64,000 bases of DNA from an uncultured Lachnospiraceae bacterium. GTDB lineage: Bacteria; Bacillota; Clostridia; Lachnospirales; Lachnospiraceae. How positions within the stretch are numbered: position 1 is the first letter of the stretch; each line of letters starts with the position of its first letter. Below, in pieces: positions 1 to 8,046 of this stretch. The stretch covers positions 1-64,000 of the forward strand of contig CAJTPS010000012.1 in NCBI GenBank assembly GCA_910578555.1, written 5' to 3'. The translations under genes and the position numbers were made by a program. The notes below the pieces were generated by a model. It saw only the letters and a list, made by a program, of their open reading frames with translations, ran no database searches and had not been told where the DNA came from.

Positions 1-1
1 A

Positions 2-208
2 GTATTCCCCACGCTGAAAGCCGGGAGCGGTGGCGGCGGGGGAGGCGGAGAGACGCTCACCCGTGCAACCTCTTATGCCGTAGGGGATGCGGTGACCGCC
101 GTGGGCGCTCCGGGCTGGGCAACGCTGGTCTGCACACAGGCAGGCACCACGGCGGCATCGGAGCCTTCCGGGTATTCGAGGATCACCAAAGTGGGGGACA
201 GGGTTTAG
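2..208 (+). CDS. Phage tail protein, N-terminal fragment (partial, frameshifted)
   Basis: Open from the window edge in frame 2, this gives 68 residues ending in a TAG at 206-208. It contains a Gly run followed by a segment (YAVGDAV...GWATLVCTQAGTT) of the kind repeated in phage tail and fibre proteins, ending ITKVGDRV. The next frame continues this sequence naturally as DGTAVFTARN, so the stop is probably caused by loss of one base in the T run at 204-206. Restoring a T would read VGDRVLDGTAV. It is thus likely the upstream half of the gene at 205-1701. A sequencing or assembly error is possible. Confidence 0.55.
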   Translation, partial: VFPTLKAGSGGGGGGGETLTRATSYAVGDAVTAVGAPGWATLVCTQAGTTAASEPSGYSRITKVGDRV

Positions 209-1701
209 ATGGAACTGCGGTATTTACTGCGAGAAATATCATCGGGGAGCTGGACGGTGTCATTTCTTTTAATGCATCCCTTGGGGAATCTGTGCAGACT
301 TTGGACGAAAAAGTGGCGGAGATGATGAGCAGCACCGGCCTTGTGATGAAACTGGTGAGCCTTGATGAATACCGGGCAATGGAAAGCTACAGCGCCACCA
401 CCATTTATCTCTGCTATGAGGATGCAGCCACAAAAAGGGTGACGCGCATCTTTGTGGGAGAGGACAGGGTGTATGCCGCAGGGGTGAAGGTAACGTACCA
501 GATCGACACGGGGTATGCATTAGAAAGGACTGTGCCGGACAGGGAGGACGCCATTGCCGCCGCCCCGGAAGCCGTGCTGGAGGGTTATACCTTTGTGGGA
601 TGGCGGCAGGATGATTCCGCAGAGAAAAAGGTGCTGACGGAATATATCATTACTTCGGAAGAACCAGTCACTCTTTATGCGGTATTCAAAAAGCAGATGA
701 CCATCGGGCTGATGCCCAACGGCGGAACATTGACGGTGAACGGGGCGGCGGAATCCTTTACTGCTGACTGCTTTTATAACAATGGAAATTCCCAAAGCGA
801 GCCTACCACAATCCCGGCAAACCCCTACACGAGAAAAAATATGTCTTTCTGCGGATGGAGCATTGATTCCCTTTCCACGCCATCCTATAAGCCGGGAGAG
901 AAAGGCGTATTCCCTGCCGGGGCCACGCTCTATGCCATGTGGGTGACCACGGAGTATGACTTTGTCTATACCGGGAATTATGTGGAGTTTACCATTCCAC
1001 AGGATGGCATCTATGAGTTTGAAGTATGGGGCGGCTCCGGGGGCAGCGCAAAGGCAGACTCCCTTGTGGCGGAGGGCGGTCTTGGAGGGCATTCCAAAGG
1101 ATATAAGAAGATGAAAAAAGGAGAGGTGCTGTATGTCTATAATGGCGGTGCGGCGAACGGAACCTATTCAGGAACCAACGGCGGGGAAAGCGGTTCTAAC
1201 TATGCCAGCGGCAAGCAGTACGGGGCAGGCGGCGGGGGAGCTACCCATGTGGCAACCAGATATGGTTCGCTTGGTGCGAGTGGCTCTAATTACCCCAACT
1301 ATACGAACCGCTCCTGCATACTGATTATTGCAGGCGGAGGCGGTGGTGGCGGGATAGACAATGGAACAATCCACAAGGGCGGGGACGGAGGAGGTGAGCG
1401 CGGAGGCAACGGCTCCGGCGGCGCATTGGGAGGCCGGCAGATTTCCACGGGGAGCAGTCCTTCCACCAACTTTGGCTCTGCGCCTTATTACTCCGGAGGC
1501 AACACTGCGGAATCTGGCGGAGGCGGTGGATGGTTTGGCGGCAACTATGGTCTTCGCGGTGAGTCAGGCGCGGGTGGCTCTGGCTATGTGGACGGTGTCG
1601 CGCCATTCACCTACAACGGGAAATATTACCCCGCGGAAACCGAGGCGGGGGTAAACGAAGGAAACGGCAAGGCATTCATCCGGTATGTGGAATGCGCATA
1701 A
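205..1701 (+). CDS. Phage tail-fibre-like protein with InlB-type repeats and glycine-rich domain (5' end frameshifted)
   Basis: This frame is open from the window start, but the protein-like sequence begins at about 208 (DGTAVFTARNIIGELDGVISF). The first in-frame start codon after that is GTG 292, which lacks a convincing Shine-Dalgarno; this supports the view that it is the continuation of the frame ending at 208. From about residue 100 onward there are two InlB/Listeria-Bacteroides-type repeats (YTFVGWRQDD...TLYAVF and MSFCGWSID...TLYAMW). These are followed by a glycine-rich C-terminal domain with GAGGGGATHVA and LIIAGGGGGGG, as in receptor-binding tips of tail fibres and glycine-rich surface proteins. 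A terminator follows at once. It probably acts in host-cell recognition by the virion; adhesin-like function is the alternative. Confidence 0.7.
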   Translation, partial: LDGTAVFTARNIIGELDGVISFNASLGESVQTLDEKVAEMMSSTGLVMKLVSLDEYRAMESYSATTIYLCYEDAATKRVTRIFVGEDRVYAAGVKVTYQIDTGYALERTVPDREDAIAAAPEAVLEGYTFVGWRQDDSAEKKVLTEYIITSEEPVTLYAVFKKQMTIGLMPNGGTLTVNGAAESFTADCFYNNGNSQSEPTTIPANPYTRKNMSFCGWSIDSLSTPSYKPGEKGVFPAGATLYAMWVTTEYDFVYTGNYVEFTIPQDGIYEFEVWGGSGGSAKADSLVAEGGLGGHSKGYKKMKKGEVLYVYNGGAANGTYSGTNGGESGSNYASGKQYGAGGGGATHVATRYGSLGASGSNYPNYTNRSCILIIAGGGGGGGIDNGTIHKGGDGGGERGGNGSGGALGGRQISTGSSPSTNFGSAPYYSGGNTAESGGGGGWFGGNYGLRGESGAGGSGYVDGVAPFTYNGKYYPAETEAGVNEGNGKAFIRYVECA

Positions 1702-1710
1702 CTGGAAACG

Positions 1711-1732
1711 GCACTGTAATAGTGCTTTTTTT
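1711..1732 (+). terminator. Rho-independent terminator after tail-fibre gene
   Basis: The stem GCACT/AGTGC encloses a 5-base loop and is followed by seven T residues. It separates the structural gene from the holin. Confidence 0.75.
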
Positions 1733-1759
1733 AATGCAAATTTTTAAGGAGGAACTGGA

Positions 1760-2164
1760 ATGAAAAATTTTATTGAAGCGGTGCAGTATGCGTTTGCGGC
1801 GCTCGGCGGTGCGCTGGGCGCGGTCATGGGAGGCTTTGACGGCTTCCTTTATGCTTTGGTGGTGTTTGTCATCGTGGATTATGCCACGGGATTGATGGCG
1901 GCAGCGGTGGAGAAGAAGCTCTCCAGCGAAGTGGGATTCAAAGGTATTTTTAAGAAAGTGATCATTTTCAGCCTTGTGGCGGTGGGGCATATCGTGGATA
2001 CGCACATCATCGGGGAGGGGAGCGTCCTGCGGACGGCGGTTATCTTCTTTTACCTTTCCAATGAGGGCATTTCCATCTTGGAAAATGCCGCCCGGACGGG
2101 GCTTCCCATTCCGGGGAAGCTGAAAGCGGTACTGGAACAGCTACGGGAAGAAAAAGAGAATTAA
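1760..2164 (+). CDS. Phage holin (TcdE/phi-29-like holin family)
   Basis: 134 residues. The pattern is typical of the clostridial holin family that includes TcdE: a short amphipathic N-terminus, then about three hydrophobic segments (near residues 12-32, 35-50 and 72-100) with the family signature VDYATGLMAA, and a charged C-terminal tail (EQLREEKEN). Holins form lesions in the cytoplasmic membrane at lysis and let the endolysin reach the wall. An AAGGAGG Shine-Dalgarno lies just upstream of ATG 1760. It sits immediately before the endolysin gene, the usual lysis cassette, with a terminator-like hairpin between them. Confidence 0.88.
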   Translation: MKNFIEAVQYAFAALGGALGAVMGGFDGFLYALVVFVIVDYATGLMAAAVEKKLSSEVGFKGIFKKVIIFSLVAVGHIVDTHIIGEGSVLRTAVIFFYLSNEGISILENAARTGLPIPGKLKAVLEQLREEKEN

Positions 2165-2180
2165 TGGAGCTTTTGGTATG

Positions 2181-2211
2181 AGGCATCGGTGCAAAAACTG
2201 GTGCCTTTTTT
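2181..2211 (+). terminator. Terminator-like hairpin between holin and endolysin
   Basis: The arms AGGCATCGG and CTGGTGCCT pair with one G-U wobble and are followed by a run of T. It overlaps the extreme 5' end of the longest possible endolysin frame, which argues that the endolysin really starts at 2238. Confidence 0.6.
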
Positions 2212-2237
2212 CATGCGCAGAAAGAGAGGAAAATGGG

Positions 2238-3551
2238 ATGAACTTAAAACAGAATTATCTTACACAGTCCGGCTGTTATAAAGCGGGAAAGCGCATCACC
2301 GTGAAAGGTCTTATGATCCACTCGGTGGGATGCCCGCAGCCAAAGGCGGATGCATTCATGAAGAACTGGAACAGGGCAGAGGCATCCGCCTGCGTCCATG
2401 CCATCGTAGAGCCGGACGGGGATGTGTACCAACTGCTCCCGTGGGATTTCCGTGGGTGGCACTGCGGAGGCGGCGCAAACAATACTCATATCGGTGTGGA
2501 AATGACGGAGCCTGCCACCATCAAATATACCAGCGGAGCGGCATGGACAGAGACCGGGAACGGTGAGAATACGAAGAACCATGTGCTTGCCACCTACAGA
2601 TATGCAGTGGAATTATTCGCATATCTCTGCCAGCAGTTCGGCTTAGACCCTATGGCGGATGGTGTGGTGATTTCCCATTCGGAAGGATGCAGGAGAGGCA
2701 TTGCCAGCAACCACGGGGACGTGGAGCATCTGTGGTCTAAGTTTGGATTGTCGATGGGGCAGTTCCGAAAAGACATCAAGGCGGCTATGGAGGGAAGCAC
2801 AGCGGCGGATTCCCTTACTGCCATTATGGGAAAGCCTGCGGTGACGGCGGATCAGATGAAAGCATACCTCAAAAAGAAGAACCCGTCCGTGCCGCAGTCT
2901 GTTTTGGATATGATACCGCTGTACCTTTCGGAAGGGGAGGCGGAGGGCGTGAGGGGCGATATCGCCTTTGCACAGTCCTGCCTCGAAACCGGGAATTTCA
3001 CTTTCTCCGGCTCGGCGGTCACCCTTCTGCAGAACAATTTCTGCGGCCTTGGGGTGACGCAGAGGGGCAAAACGGGGCTGTCCTTTGAATCGCCGCAGCT
3101 TGGCATCCGTGCGCAGATACAGCACCTCAAAGCCTACGCCTCCACAGATAAGCTGCGGAACGCACTGGCAGACCCGCATTTCCGCTATGTGAAAAGGGGA
3201 TGCGCTCCTTATGCGGAATGGCTCGGCCAGAAGGAGAACCCGCAGGGGAAGGGCTGGGCGGCAGGGGAGAAATATGGGGAGAAGATACTCTCCATCCTGA
3301 AAGCCGTTGTCAGCGAAGGGAAGGTGCAGTTCATGGAGAGCCTTACCCTTTCCGCACCCTATATGGTGCGGGTGGCAATTCCCGACTTAAACATCCGAAA
3401 AGGACCCGGAACGGATTTTCCCAAGACGGGGAAGTTCACGGGTGTGGGCATTTTCACCGTGGTTGAGGAACAGGACGGCTGGGGACTGCTCAAAGCCTAT
3501 GCGGAAAAGCGGGACGGGTGGATATCGCTTGCATTCACCACACGGATTTAG
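2238..3551 (+). CDS. Phage endolysin: N-acetylmuramoyl-L-alanine amidase with glucosaminidase-like and SH3 domains
   Basis: 437 residues if started at ATG 2238, which follows an AGAGGAAAATGGG Shine-Dalgarno; an upstream ATG at 2178 lies in a terminator hairpin. Residues about 1-170 form an Amidase_2/PGRP-type domain with the zinc-ligand-like His in MIHSVG, GWHCGG, HIGVEM and ISHSEGCRRG. Residues about 200-320 resemble a GH73-type glucosaminidase (AFAQSCLETGNF with the candidate catalytic Glu, NNFCGLG). The last 70 residues are a bacterial SH3 wall-binding domain (LNIRKGPGTDF...GWG...GWISL). The enzyme cleaves peptidoglycan at lysis. It has no signal peptide, consistent with holin-dependent release. 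Confidence 0.88.
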   Translation: MNLKQNYLTQSGCYKAGKRITVKGLMIHSVGCPQPKADAFMKNWNRAEASACVHAIVEPDGDVYQLLPWDFRGWHCGGGANNTHIGVEMTEPATIKYTSGAAWTETGNGENTKNHVLATYRYAVELFAYLCQQFGLDPMADGVVISHSEGCRRGIASNHGDVEHLWSKFGLSMGQFRKDIKAAMEGSTAADSLTAIMGKPAVTADQMKAYLKKKNPSVPQSVLDMIPLYLSEGEAEGVRGDIAFAQSCLETGNFTFSGSAVTLLQNNFCGLGVTQRGKTGLSFESPQLGIRAQIQHLKAYASTDKLRNALADPHFRYVKRGCAPYAEWLGQKENPQGKGWAAGEKYGEKILSILKAVVSEGKVQFMESLTLSAPYMVRVAIPDLNIRKGPGTDFPKTGKFTGVGIFTVVEEQDGWGLLKAYAEKRDGWISLAFTTRI

Positions 3552-3570
3552 ATGGAAAGGATGGGAATTT

Positions 3571-3798
3571 ATGCAGGAAAGAATAAATGCGATGGAAAAT
3601 GAAAAGGTGTCGGTGCCGGTCAGTGAAAAATATATGCTGACCATCCGGGAGGCATCGGTCTATTTCAATATCGGGATCAAAAAGATGAGACGTCTGGCGG
3701 AGGATAATGCCGGACGCTTCGCAGTTTTCAGCGGGAACAGGTATCTCATCATCCGCACAAAATTTGAGAAATTCGTGGAGGAATGTTCCGCGATATAA
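3571..3798 (+). CDS. Excisionase-like small DNA-binding protein
   Basis: 75 residues from ATG 3571, preceded by a GGAAAGGATGGG-type ribosome site; ATG 3592 is an alternative. The core LTIREASVYFNIGIKKMRRLAED...RYLIIRTKFEKFVEE resembles the Tn916-type excisionase / winged-helix MerR-like fold, which binds and bends att-site DNA and steers the integrase toward excision. It lies between the lysis cassette and the integrase. A second protein of the same fold follows at 3897, so the division of labour is unclear. Confidence 0.75.
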   Translation: MQERINAMENEKVSVPVSEKYMLTIREASVYFNIGIKKMRRLAEDNAGRFAVFSGNRYLIIRTKFEKFVEECSAI

Positions 3799-3896
3799 AT
3801 CCCTTTTATTTGCCGTAAGTAGTTGACTTTTGCGGGCTTTAGAGTGATAGATGTCATGACCGGGAAACCCGGCAGACAGAAAGGAGGAAAGCCAGA

Positions 3897-4136
3897 ATGA
3901 AGAAACCATCACCGGAACTAAAAGACGTCCTGAACCCGGAGGAGGCAGTACGGTACTTTGGGTTCAGCAGGAGGAAATTTTTCGGGATGCTCAGGGAAGG
4001 AAAGTTTAGAAAGTACACTGCTTTATACGGCAGGCGCAGGCTGATCCTGCGGAGGGAATTTGAAAAATATCTGGAAGAGAACCCGGAGGTAAAGGAGGGG
4101 CTGCTAAATGGCGGGAAAAGCAAAGTCACGGCGTGA
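3897..4136 (+). CDS. Excisionase-like / helix-turn-helix protein overlapping the integrase gene
   Basis: 79 residues behind AAAGGAGGAAAGCCAGA. The segment LNPEEAVRYFGFSRRKFFGMLREG followed by RRRLILRREFEKYLEE is the excisionase/DNA-binding-domain pattern: a helix-turn-helix, then a basic hairpin with a terminal helix. Its 3' end overlaps the integrase gene by 29 bases, which suggests translational coupling. It is probably the recombination directionality factor, or a paralogue of the protein at 3571. Confidence 0.75.
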   Translation: MKKPSPELKDVLNPEEAVRYFGFSRRKFFGMLREGKFRKYTALYGRRRLILRREFEKYLEENPEVKEGLLNGGKSKVTA

Positions 4137-5382
4137 TTCCAAACACCGCGTCCTACGCAGGGGAGAATCCATCCGCGCGGACGGAAAATACCAGTTCAAG
4201 TACCATGTAAACGGCAGGCCGCATTTCGTCTACAGTTGGCGGCTGGAGCCAACAGACATCCTCCCGGTGGGGAAGAAACCCTGCTTATCACTGAGGGAGC
4301 TGGAGAAGCAGATCGGGTATGACCTCGATTCCCTGTCAGACCCTTTGGGGAAGAACATCACGGTGGGGGAGCTGGTGGAACGCTACCTTGCAATGAAAAC
4401 GGCGGCCAAACCGAACACACTCGCGAATTATAAGTTTGTGCAGAACATCCTTAAAGGCGAGACATTTAACGATAAAAAGATTTCGCAGATCAAGACATCG
4501 GACGCAAAGCTGTTCCTGATCAAGCTGCAGCAGGAAGGGAGGCATTACAGCACCGTCAAGACGGTGCGGGGCGTCCTGCGCCCGGCTTTCCAGATGGCGG
4601 TTGACGATGATGTGCTGATGAAGAACCCCTTCGGCTTTGAGCTTGCCGGGGTGGTGGTCAATGACAGTGTGACGAGGGAGGCCATCACAAAAGACCAGAT
4701 GCGGAAGTTTTTAAAATTTGTCCATGACGACAATGTCTACTGCAAGTATTACGAAGTGGTCTATATCCTTTTCCACACGGGGATGCGTATCTCGGAATTC
4801 TGTGGACTGACCCTCCGGGATATCGACTTAGAAAACAAGGTCATCAACATCGACCACCAGCTTCAGCGGACTTCGGCAATGAAGCTGGTCATCGAATCCA
4901 CCAAGACAAATGCGGGGACAAGGAAGCTGCCCATGACGGAGGACGTGGCGCAGTGTTTCCGGGCGATCATCGAGGACAGGGAAGAACCGGAGTACGAGAG
5001 GGTGGTGGAAGGATATGCCGGATTCCTTTTCACGGATAAGAACGGATACCCGGAAGTAGCCATGCATTGGGAACACCGCTTCAACCATATGGTCAAGCGG
5101 TACAACGATATCTACCGGGTGCAGATGCCCAACATCACGCCCCACGTCTGCCGCCATACCTATTGCAGCAACATGGCAAAGTCAGGCATGAACCCCAAGA
5201 CGCTCCAATACCTAATGGGGCATAGCGGCATCGGGGTGACGTTAAATACCTACACCCATCTTGGGCTGGAGGATGCCACGGACGAGCTGCGGCGGATGGA
5301 AGATTTGGAGAACGCCAGAAAGGAGCTGGAAAAGAACAAGGAGGAGAAGCCCGTATCACAGAAGATGTTCCGGGCGATCTGA
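4108..5382 (+). CDS. int: Tyrosine site-specific recombinase (Tn916/phage integrase family)
   Basis: 424 residues, full length. The N-terminus (about 1-75) is a basic arm-type DNA-binding domain, residues about 85-180 are the SAM-like core-binding domain, and residues about 195-405 are the catalytic domain. The catalytic set is visible: Arg in TGMRISEFCGL, the Lys region in TKTNAGTRKLP, HVCRH, GHSG, and the nucleophile Tyr in NTYTHLG. It catalyses integration and excision of the prophage through att sites. The gene overlaps the preceding excisionase-like gene and is followed by a strong terminator. Being the outermost recombination gene, it marks the nearby attachment site. Confidence 0.95.
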   Translation: MAGKAKSRRDSKHRVLRRGESIRADGKYQFKYHVNGRPHFVYSWRLEPTDILPVGKKPCLSLRELEKQIGYDLDSLSDPLGKNITVGELVERYLAMKTAAKPNTLANYKFVQNILKGETFNDKKISQIKTSDAKLFLIKLQQEGRHYSTVKTVRGVLRPAFQMAVDDDVLMKNPFGFELAGVVVNDSVTREAITKDQMRKFLKFVHDDNVYCKYYEVVYILFHTGMRISEFCGLTLRDIDLENKVINIDHQLQRTSAMKLVIESTKTNAGTRKLPMTEDVAQCFRAIIEDREEPEYERVVEGYAGFLFTDKNGYPEVAMHWEHRFNHMVKRYNDIYRVQMPNITPHVCRHTYCSNMAKSGMNPKTLQYLMGHSGIGVTLNTYTHLGLEDATDELRRMEDLENARKELEKNKEEKPVSQKMFRAI

Positions 5383-5398
5383 ATAAAGAGAGTTTTGC

Positions 5399-5423
5399 GC
5401 CCTGCTTCGGCAGGGCATTTTTT
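5399..5423 (+). terminator. Rho-independent terminator after integrase
   Basis: A perfect 7-bp stem GCCCTGC/GCAGGGC with a stable TTCG tetraloop is followed by ATTTTTT. Confidence 0.9.
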
Positions 5424-5513
5424 AATTTCCTACTCCCCAAGTTTCATAATTTATAGTAAAATGGTGTGTGAGTTTAGATGTTTATAAAATGAGGTATGCT
5501 GGAGGATATACGA

Positions 5514-7340
5514 GTGAATTTGAAAATAGAGGATTTAATGAAGAAGATTGGATTGCCAAAAAGATATTTTAATAATAACTTTATTATTTCGGAAAAGTTT
5601 AGCGAAGAAAAAGAAAAATTTCTATCTCTCATTAGGCAGTGTAACGGAGATGAATTTGATGGTGATAAAAAAACGCAACTAGAGGAAAGTATATCGCAAA
5701 TTATAAAAGTTGCAGACAATATTTCAAATATTATTTTAGATATTTTTAACTATTATGAAAACGCAGATTACAAAAGGACGCAGGAGCTGATGGATGAACT
5801 TATGCTCCAAATAGAAAATGATATTTTTATTGGTTCAATTGATGATCGAGTTTGTATAAATTGTAATGGTGACAATTGTTATACAAGGTTTAGGATGACT
5901 CCTGGATATCGGTTTTTTAGAGTGAGGGCTGTTGATTATGAATCCTCATCCATTCAGAAAAATGCAGATGAACTTTTTCATATTCCGCTTTCTAAACGAG
6001 CATATTCTAATAATGAACGCTTTAGTTTGGTAGGATTCCCTAGTTTATATTTATCAACTATGTTACCATTGGCATGGCAAGAATGTGGATATCCGCAAAA
6101 ATACTACTATTCTGAATATCAATATAAATATAGCATAGATCAGAGTTCGGGGAAAAGATTACTTGAAAACGAGTTCAAATTTCTTTTATTATATTCGCCA
6201 AGTGAGATTGCTATTTGGGGAATGTCAATAAAATATAACAATTTTGCATTGTGGCTTGAAGTTATAAAAAGATATTTGAAAACTTATCCTTTGATTTTGG
6301 CTTGCTCTTTTGTTAATCAAAGCGGAAAAGTGCCGTATAAACAGGAATATATTATACCGCAGATGCTTATGCAATGGGTACAACGGAACAGTTCAAAGGT
6401 TCAAGGAATAGAATATTTTACTTGTGCGGATATAAGTATGAGAACAAGTGAATGGTGTGCTTATAATATTGTAATTCCTGCCATACCGCCATATGATGAT
6501 AAAAAATATAGTATTCCGTTAAAGGAAAAATTTTGTTGGACTGTTCCTCAATATTATTCAGTCCCTATTTTGGATAAAAGTTATAATGAGGCAGATCGTG
6601 AATACATATACAATCTGGTTTCAAAAATTAGAAACGCTATGAGAAGCTTTTCGTTTCCAGACAACTATCATGCCGCATTAATAAAAATGATAAATGTATG
6701 TGGATGCTTAATGAGTTTATTGGAAAACCAGAGTGCCATTGATATGCAGTTGGTTTTGCAAATTTTAAATTCCCTTTCCGAAAATATAAGCGGAATAAGG
6801 CGCTTGCAATTAGACAAAGACATTGAAAAAGAAATAAGGAATGATGAGCTTGTGGGTGAGAAAGAGTTGAAGGATGCTTGTTGTTCTTTTCAAGAAATAT
6901 ATAATAGCTTTGTAGACAACTCAAGTTTTTCAGAATGTATTGAACGAATAATTAGTAAACACAAAGATTTTTGTTGGAATGATTTACACCCTCACTCTGA
7001 AATCATTTTAATATGTTATAGAGATTATGAAAAAGATGATCCGATAAAATGGCTTAATGAGAACCATGTATTACATAGCATATTTAAAATTGATTCTAGC
7101 GGCAAGTCCATAGAATATTTAAAGAAAATAGCTTTAGATGCAGAAGTATCCTTAGATGATTTTTGGGGATGCCATGTGGAAGATGATGAGTGGATAAAAG
7201 ATAATATGGATAAAGTAAAAACACCTATATTTGTAAAAATAAGTGATGTAAGTATATATTCAAAACCCGAAACCAAATCTGTTGAAATAGTAAGTATTGG
7301 ATTTGACAAAGACATTCTCTTTGATAAGTTGTTATGCTAA
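5514..7340 (+). CDS. RES-domain protein, prophage-edge cargo (probable NAD+-targeting toxin or defence effector)
   Basis: 608 residues from GTG 5514, which has GGAGG eight bases upstream; ATG 5496 is the alternative. Residues about 125-330 match the RES fold: FFRVRA, then HIPLSKR, then ERFSLVGFPSLYLS (the R-F-S / S-LYL block), AWQECG, EYIIPQMLMQWV and VQGIEYFTC. RES domains of the MbcT/Xre-RES type degrade or transfer from NAD+. N-terminal residues 1-110 are helical with a CINCNGDNC cysteine cluster. The C-terminal 280 residues are unassigned. The gene is far more AT-rich than its neighbours and shows no Xre/MbcA antitoxin beside it. It is probably a phage-carried abortive-infection or superinfection-exclusion gene; that role is inferred. 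Confidence 0.7.
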   Translation: MNLKIEDLMKKIGLPKRYFNNNFIISEKFSEEKEKFLSLIRQCNGDEFDGDKKTQLEESISQIIKVADNISNIILDIFNYYENADYKRTQELMDELMLQIENDIFIGSIDDRVCINCNGDNCYTRFRMTPGYRFFRVRAVDYESSSIQKNADELFHIPLSKRAYSNNERFSLVGFPSLYLSTMLPLAWQECGYPQKYYYSEYQYKYSIDQSSGKRLLENEFKFLLLYSPSEIAIWGMSIKYNNFALWLEVIKRYLKTYPLILACSFVNQSGKVPYKQEYIIPQMLMQWVQRNSSKVQGIEYFTCADISMRTSEWCAYNIVIPAIPPYDDKKYSIPLKEKFCWTVPQYYSVPILDKSYNEADREYIYNLVSKIRNAMRSFSFPDNYHAALIKMINVCGCLMSLLENQSAIDMQLVLQILNSLSENISGIRRLQLDKDIEKEIRNDELVGEKELKDACCSFQEIYNSFVDNSSFSECIERIISKHKDFCWNDLHPHSEIILICYRDYEKDDPIKWLNENHVLHSIFKIDSSGKSIEYLKKIALDAEVSLDDFWGCHVEDDEWIKDNMDKVKTPIFVKISDVSIYSKPETKSVEIVSIGFDKDILFDKLLC

Positions 7341-7349
7341 AATATCAGA

Positions 7350-7387
7350 GTAGTAAAAACCCCCAATTCCTACTACGTTTTTACTAC
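7350..7387. repeat. 11-bp perfect inverted repeat after the RES gene
   Basis: GTAGTAAAAAC at 7350-7360 and GTTTTTACTAC at 7377-7387 are exact reverse complements with a 16-base loop that itself contains another TACTAC. It has no following T run, so it is not a standard terminator in the plus direction. Its position at the inferred prophage boundary makes it a candidate integrase/excisionase binding or attachment-site element. Confidence 0.5.
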
Positions 7388-7419
7388 GATTGACGGAATC
7401 AATATAACCCGTTTTGCCC

Positions 7420-7501
7420 CGATTTGCCATTTTCGTTACATTTTTCACAATCTCCACGAAAAAAGCAAACCTCGCAAATTGCGCCAAAACACGGCAAATC
7501 G
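7420..7501. repeat. 9-bp inverted repeat upstream of the phosphatase gene
   Basis: CGATTTGCC at 7420-7428 and GGCAAATCG at 7493-7501 are exact reverse complements flanking a 64-base AT-rich stretch. The second arm is directly upstream of the phosphatase ribosome site. It may be part of attR or an operator; nothing in the window decides between these. Confidence 0.4.
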
Positions 7502-7526
7502 AGGCATTTTAGGAAGGAGAAACAAC

Positions 7527-7988
7527 ATGATTAAAATACTTTTCGTGTGCCACGGCAACATCTGCCGTTCCACCATGGCCGAGAGCGTCATGACCTACCT
7601 GGTGTCCAAACGTCACCTCTCAGACCGATTCCGGATTGCCTCCGCGGCTACCAGTCGTGAGGAGATCGGCAACAGCCCGCACTACGGCACAGCAGGCAAA
7701 TTGAGAGCCGTAGGAATCCCTGTTGTTCCGCATCGCGCCGTGCAGATGACGAAGCAGGATTATGAAGCATACGATTATCTCATTGGCATGGACGACGCCA
7801 ATATCCGTAATATGACCAGAATCGCGGGCGGTGATCCGGAGCACAAGATTCATAAGCTCTTAGAGTATGCCGGCAGCAGCAGAGCAATCGCCGATCCGTG
7901 GTACACAGGAGATTTCGATGCGACTTATGACGATATCATGGAGGGATGTGAGGCACTTATGGATTTCCTAATGAGATCGCAGGCATAA
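7527..7988 (+). CDS. Low-molecular-weight protein-tyrosine phosphatase
   Basis: 153 residues from ATG 7527, behind AGGAAGGAGAAACAAC; the open frame extends upstream but without a ribosome site. The N-terminal P-loop CHGNICRST supplies the CX5R catalytic Cys and Arg, and the C-terminal ADPWYTGDFD supplies the general-acid Asp of the LMW-PTP family. Length matches the family. These enzymes dephosphorylate tyrosine on bacterial Tyr kinases and other proteins, often in capsule or stress control. No kinase is adjacent. It is the first chromosomal gene past the prophage and ends in a strong terminator, so it is a single-gene unit. Confidence 0.92.
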   Translation: MIKILFVCHGNICRSTMAESVMTYLVSKRHLSDRFRIASAATSREEIGNSPHYGTAGKLRAVGIPVVPHRAVQMTKQDYEAYDYLIGMDDANIRNMTRIAGGDPEHKIHKLLEYAGSSRAIADPWYTGDFDATYDDIMEGCEALMDFLMRSQA

Positions 7989-8010
7989 ATTTTATAGAAC
8001 ATACCAAAAA

Positions 8011-8046
8011 GAACAGCATTCGGGATACTCCCGGCTGTTCTTTTTT
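8011..8046 (+). terminator. Rho-independent terminator after phosphatase gene
   Basis: The stem GAACAGC/GCTGTTC is extended by an inner CGGGA/TCCCG-type pairing and followed by six T residues. Confidence 0.85.

Larger units (their letters stand above)
1..7450. mobile_element. Prophage, integrase-proximal end (left part outside window)
   Basis: The order tail-fibre-like protein, holin, endolysin, two excisionase-like proteins, tyrosine integrase is a phage late/lysis module followed by the recombination module. The element continues to the left of the window, so attL cannot be seen. The right boundary is inferred to lie between the RES-domain cargo gene (ends 7340) and the tyrosine phosphatase gene (starts 7527). 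Base composition falls sharply in the cargo gene and recovers afterwards. The end at about 7450 is an estimate, not an observed att site. Confidence 0.8.

Noticed and set aside
202..212. Programmed ribosomal frameshift in the tail gene
   Set aside because: There is no canonical slippery heptamer or downstream structure; a one-base loss in the short T run is simpler.
5514..7340. Classical Xre-RES toxin-antitoxin pair
   Set aside because: No small Xre/MbcA-type gene is adjacent, and the protein is about three times longer than the RES toxins of such pairs.
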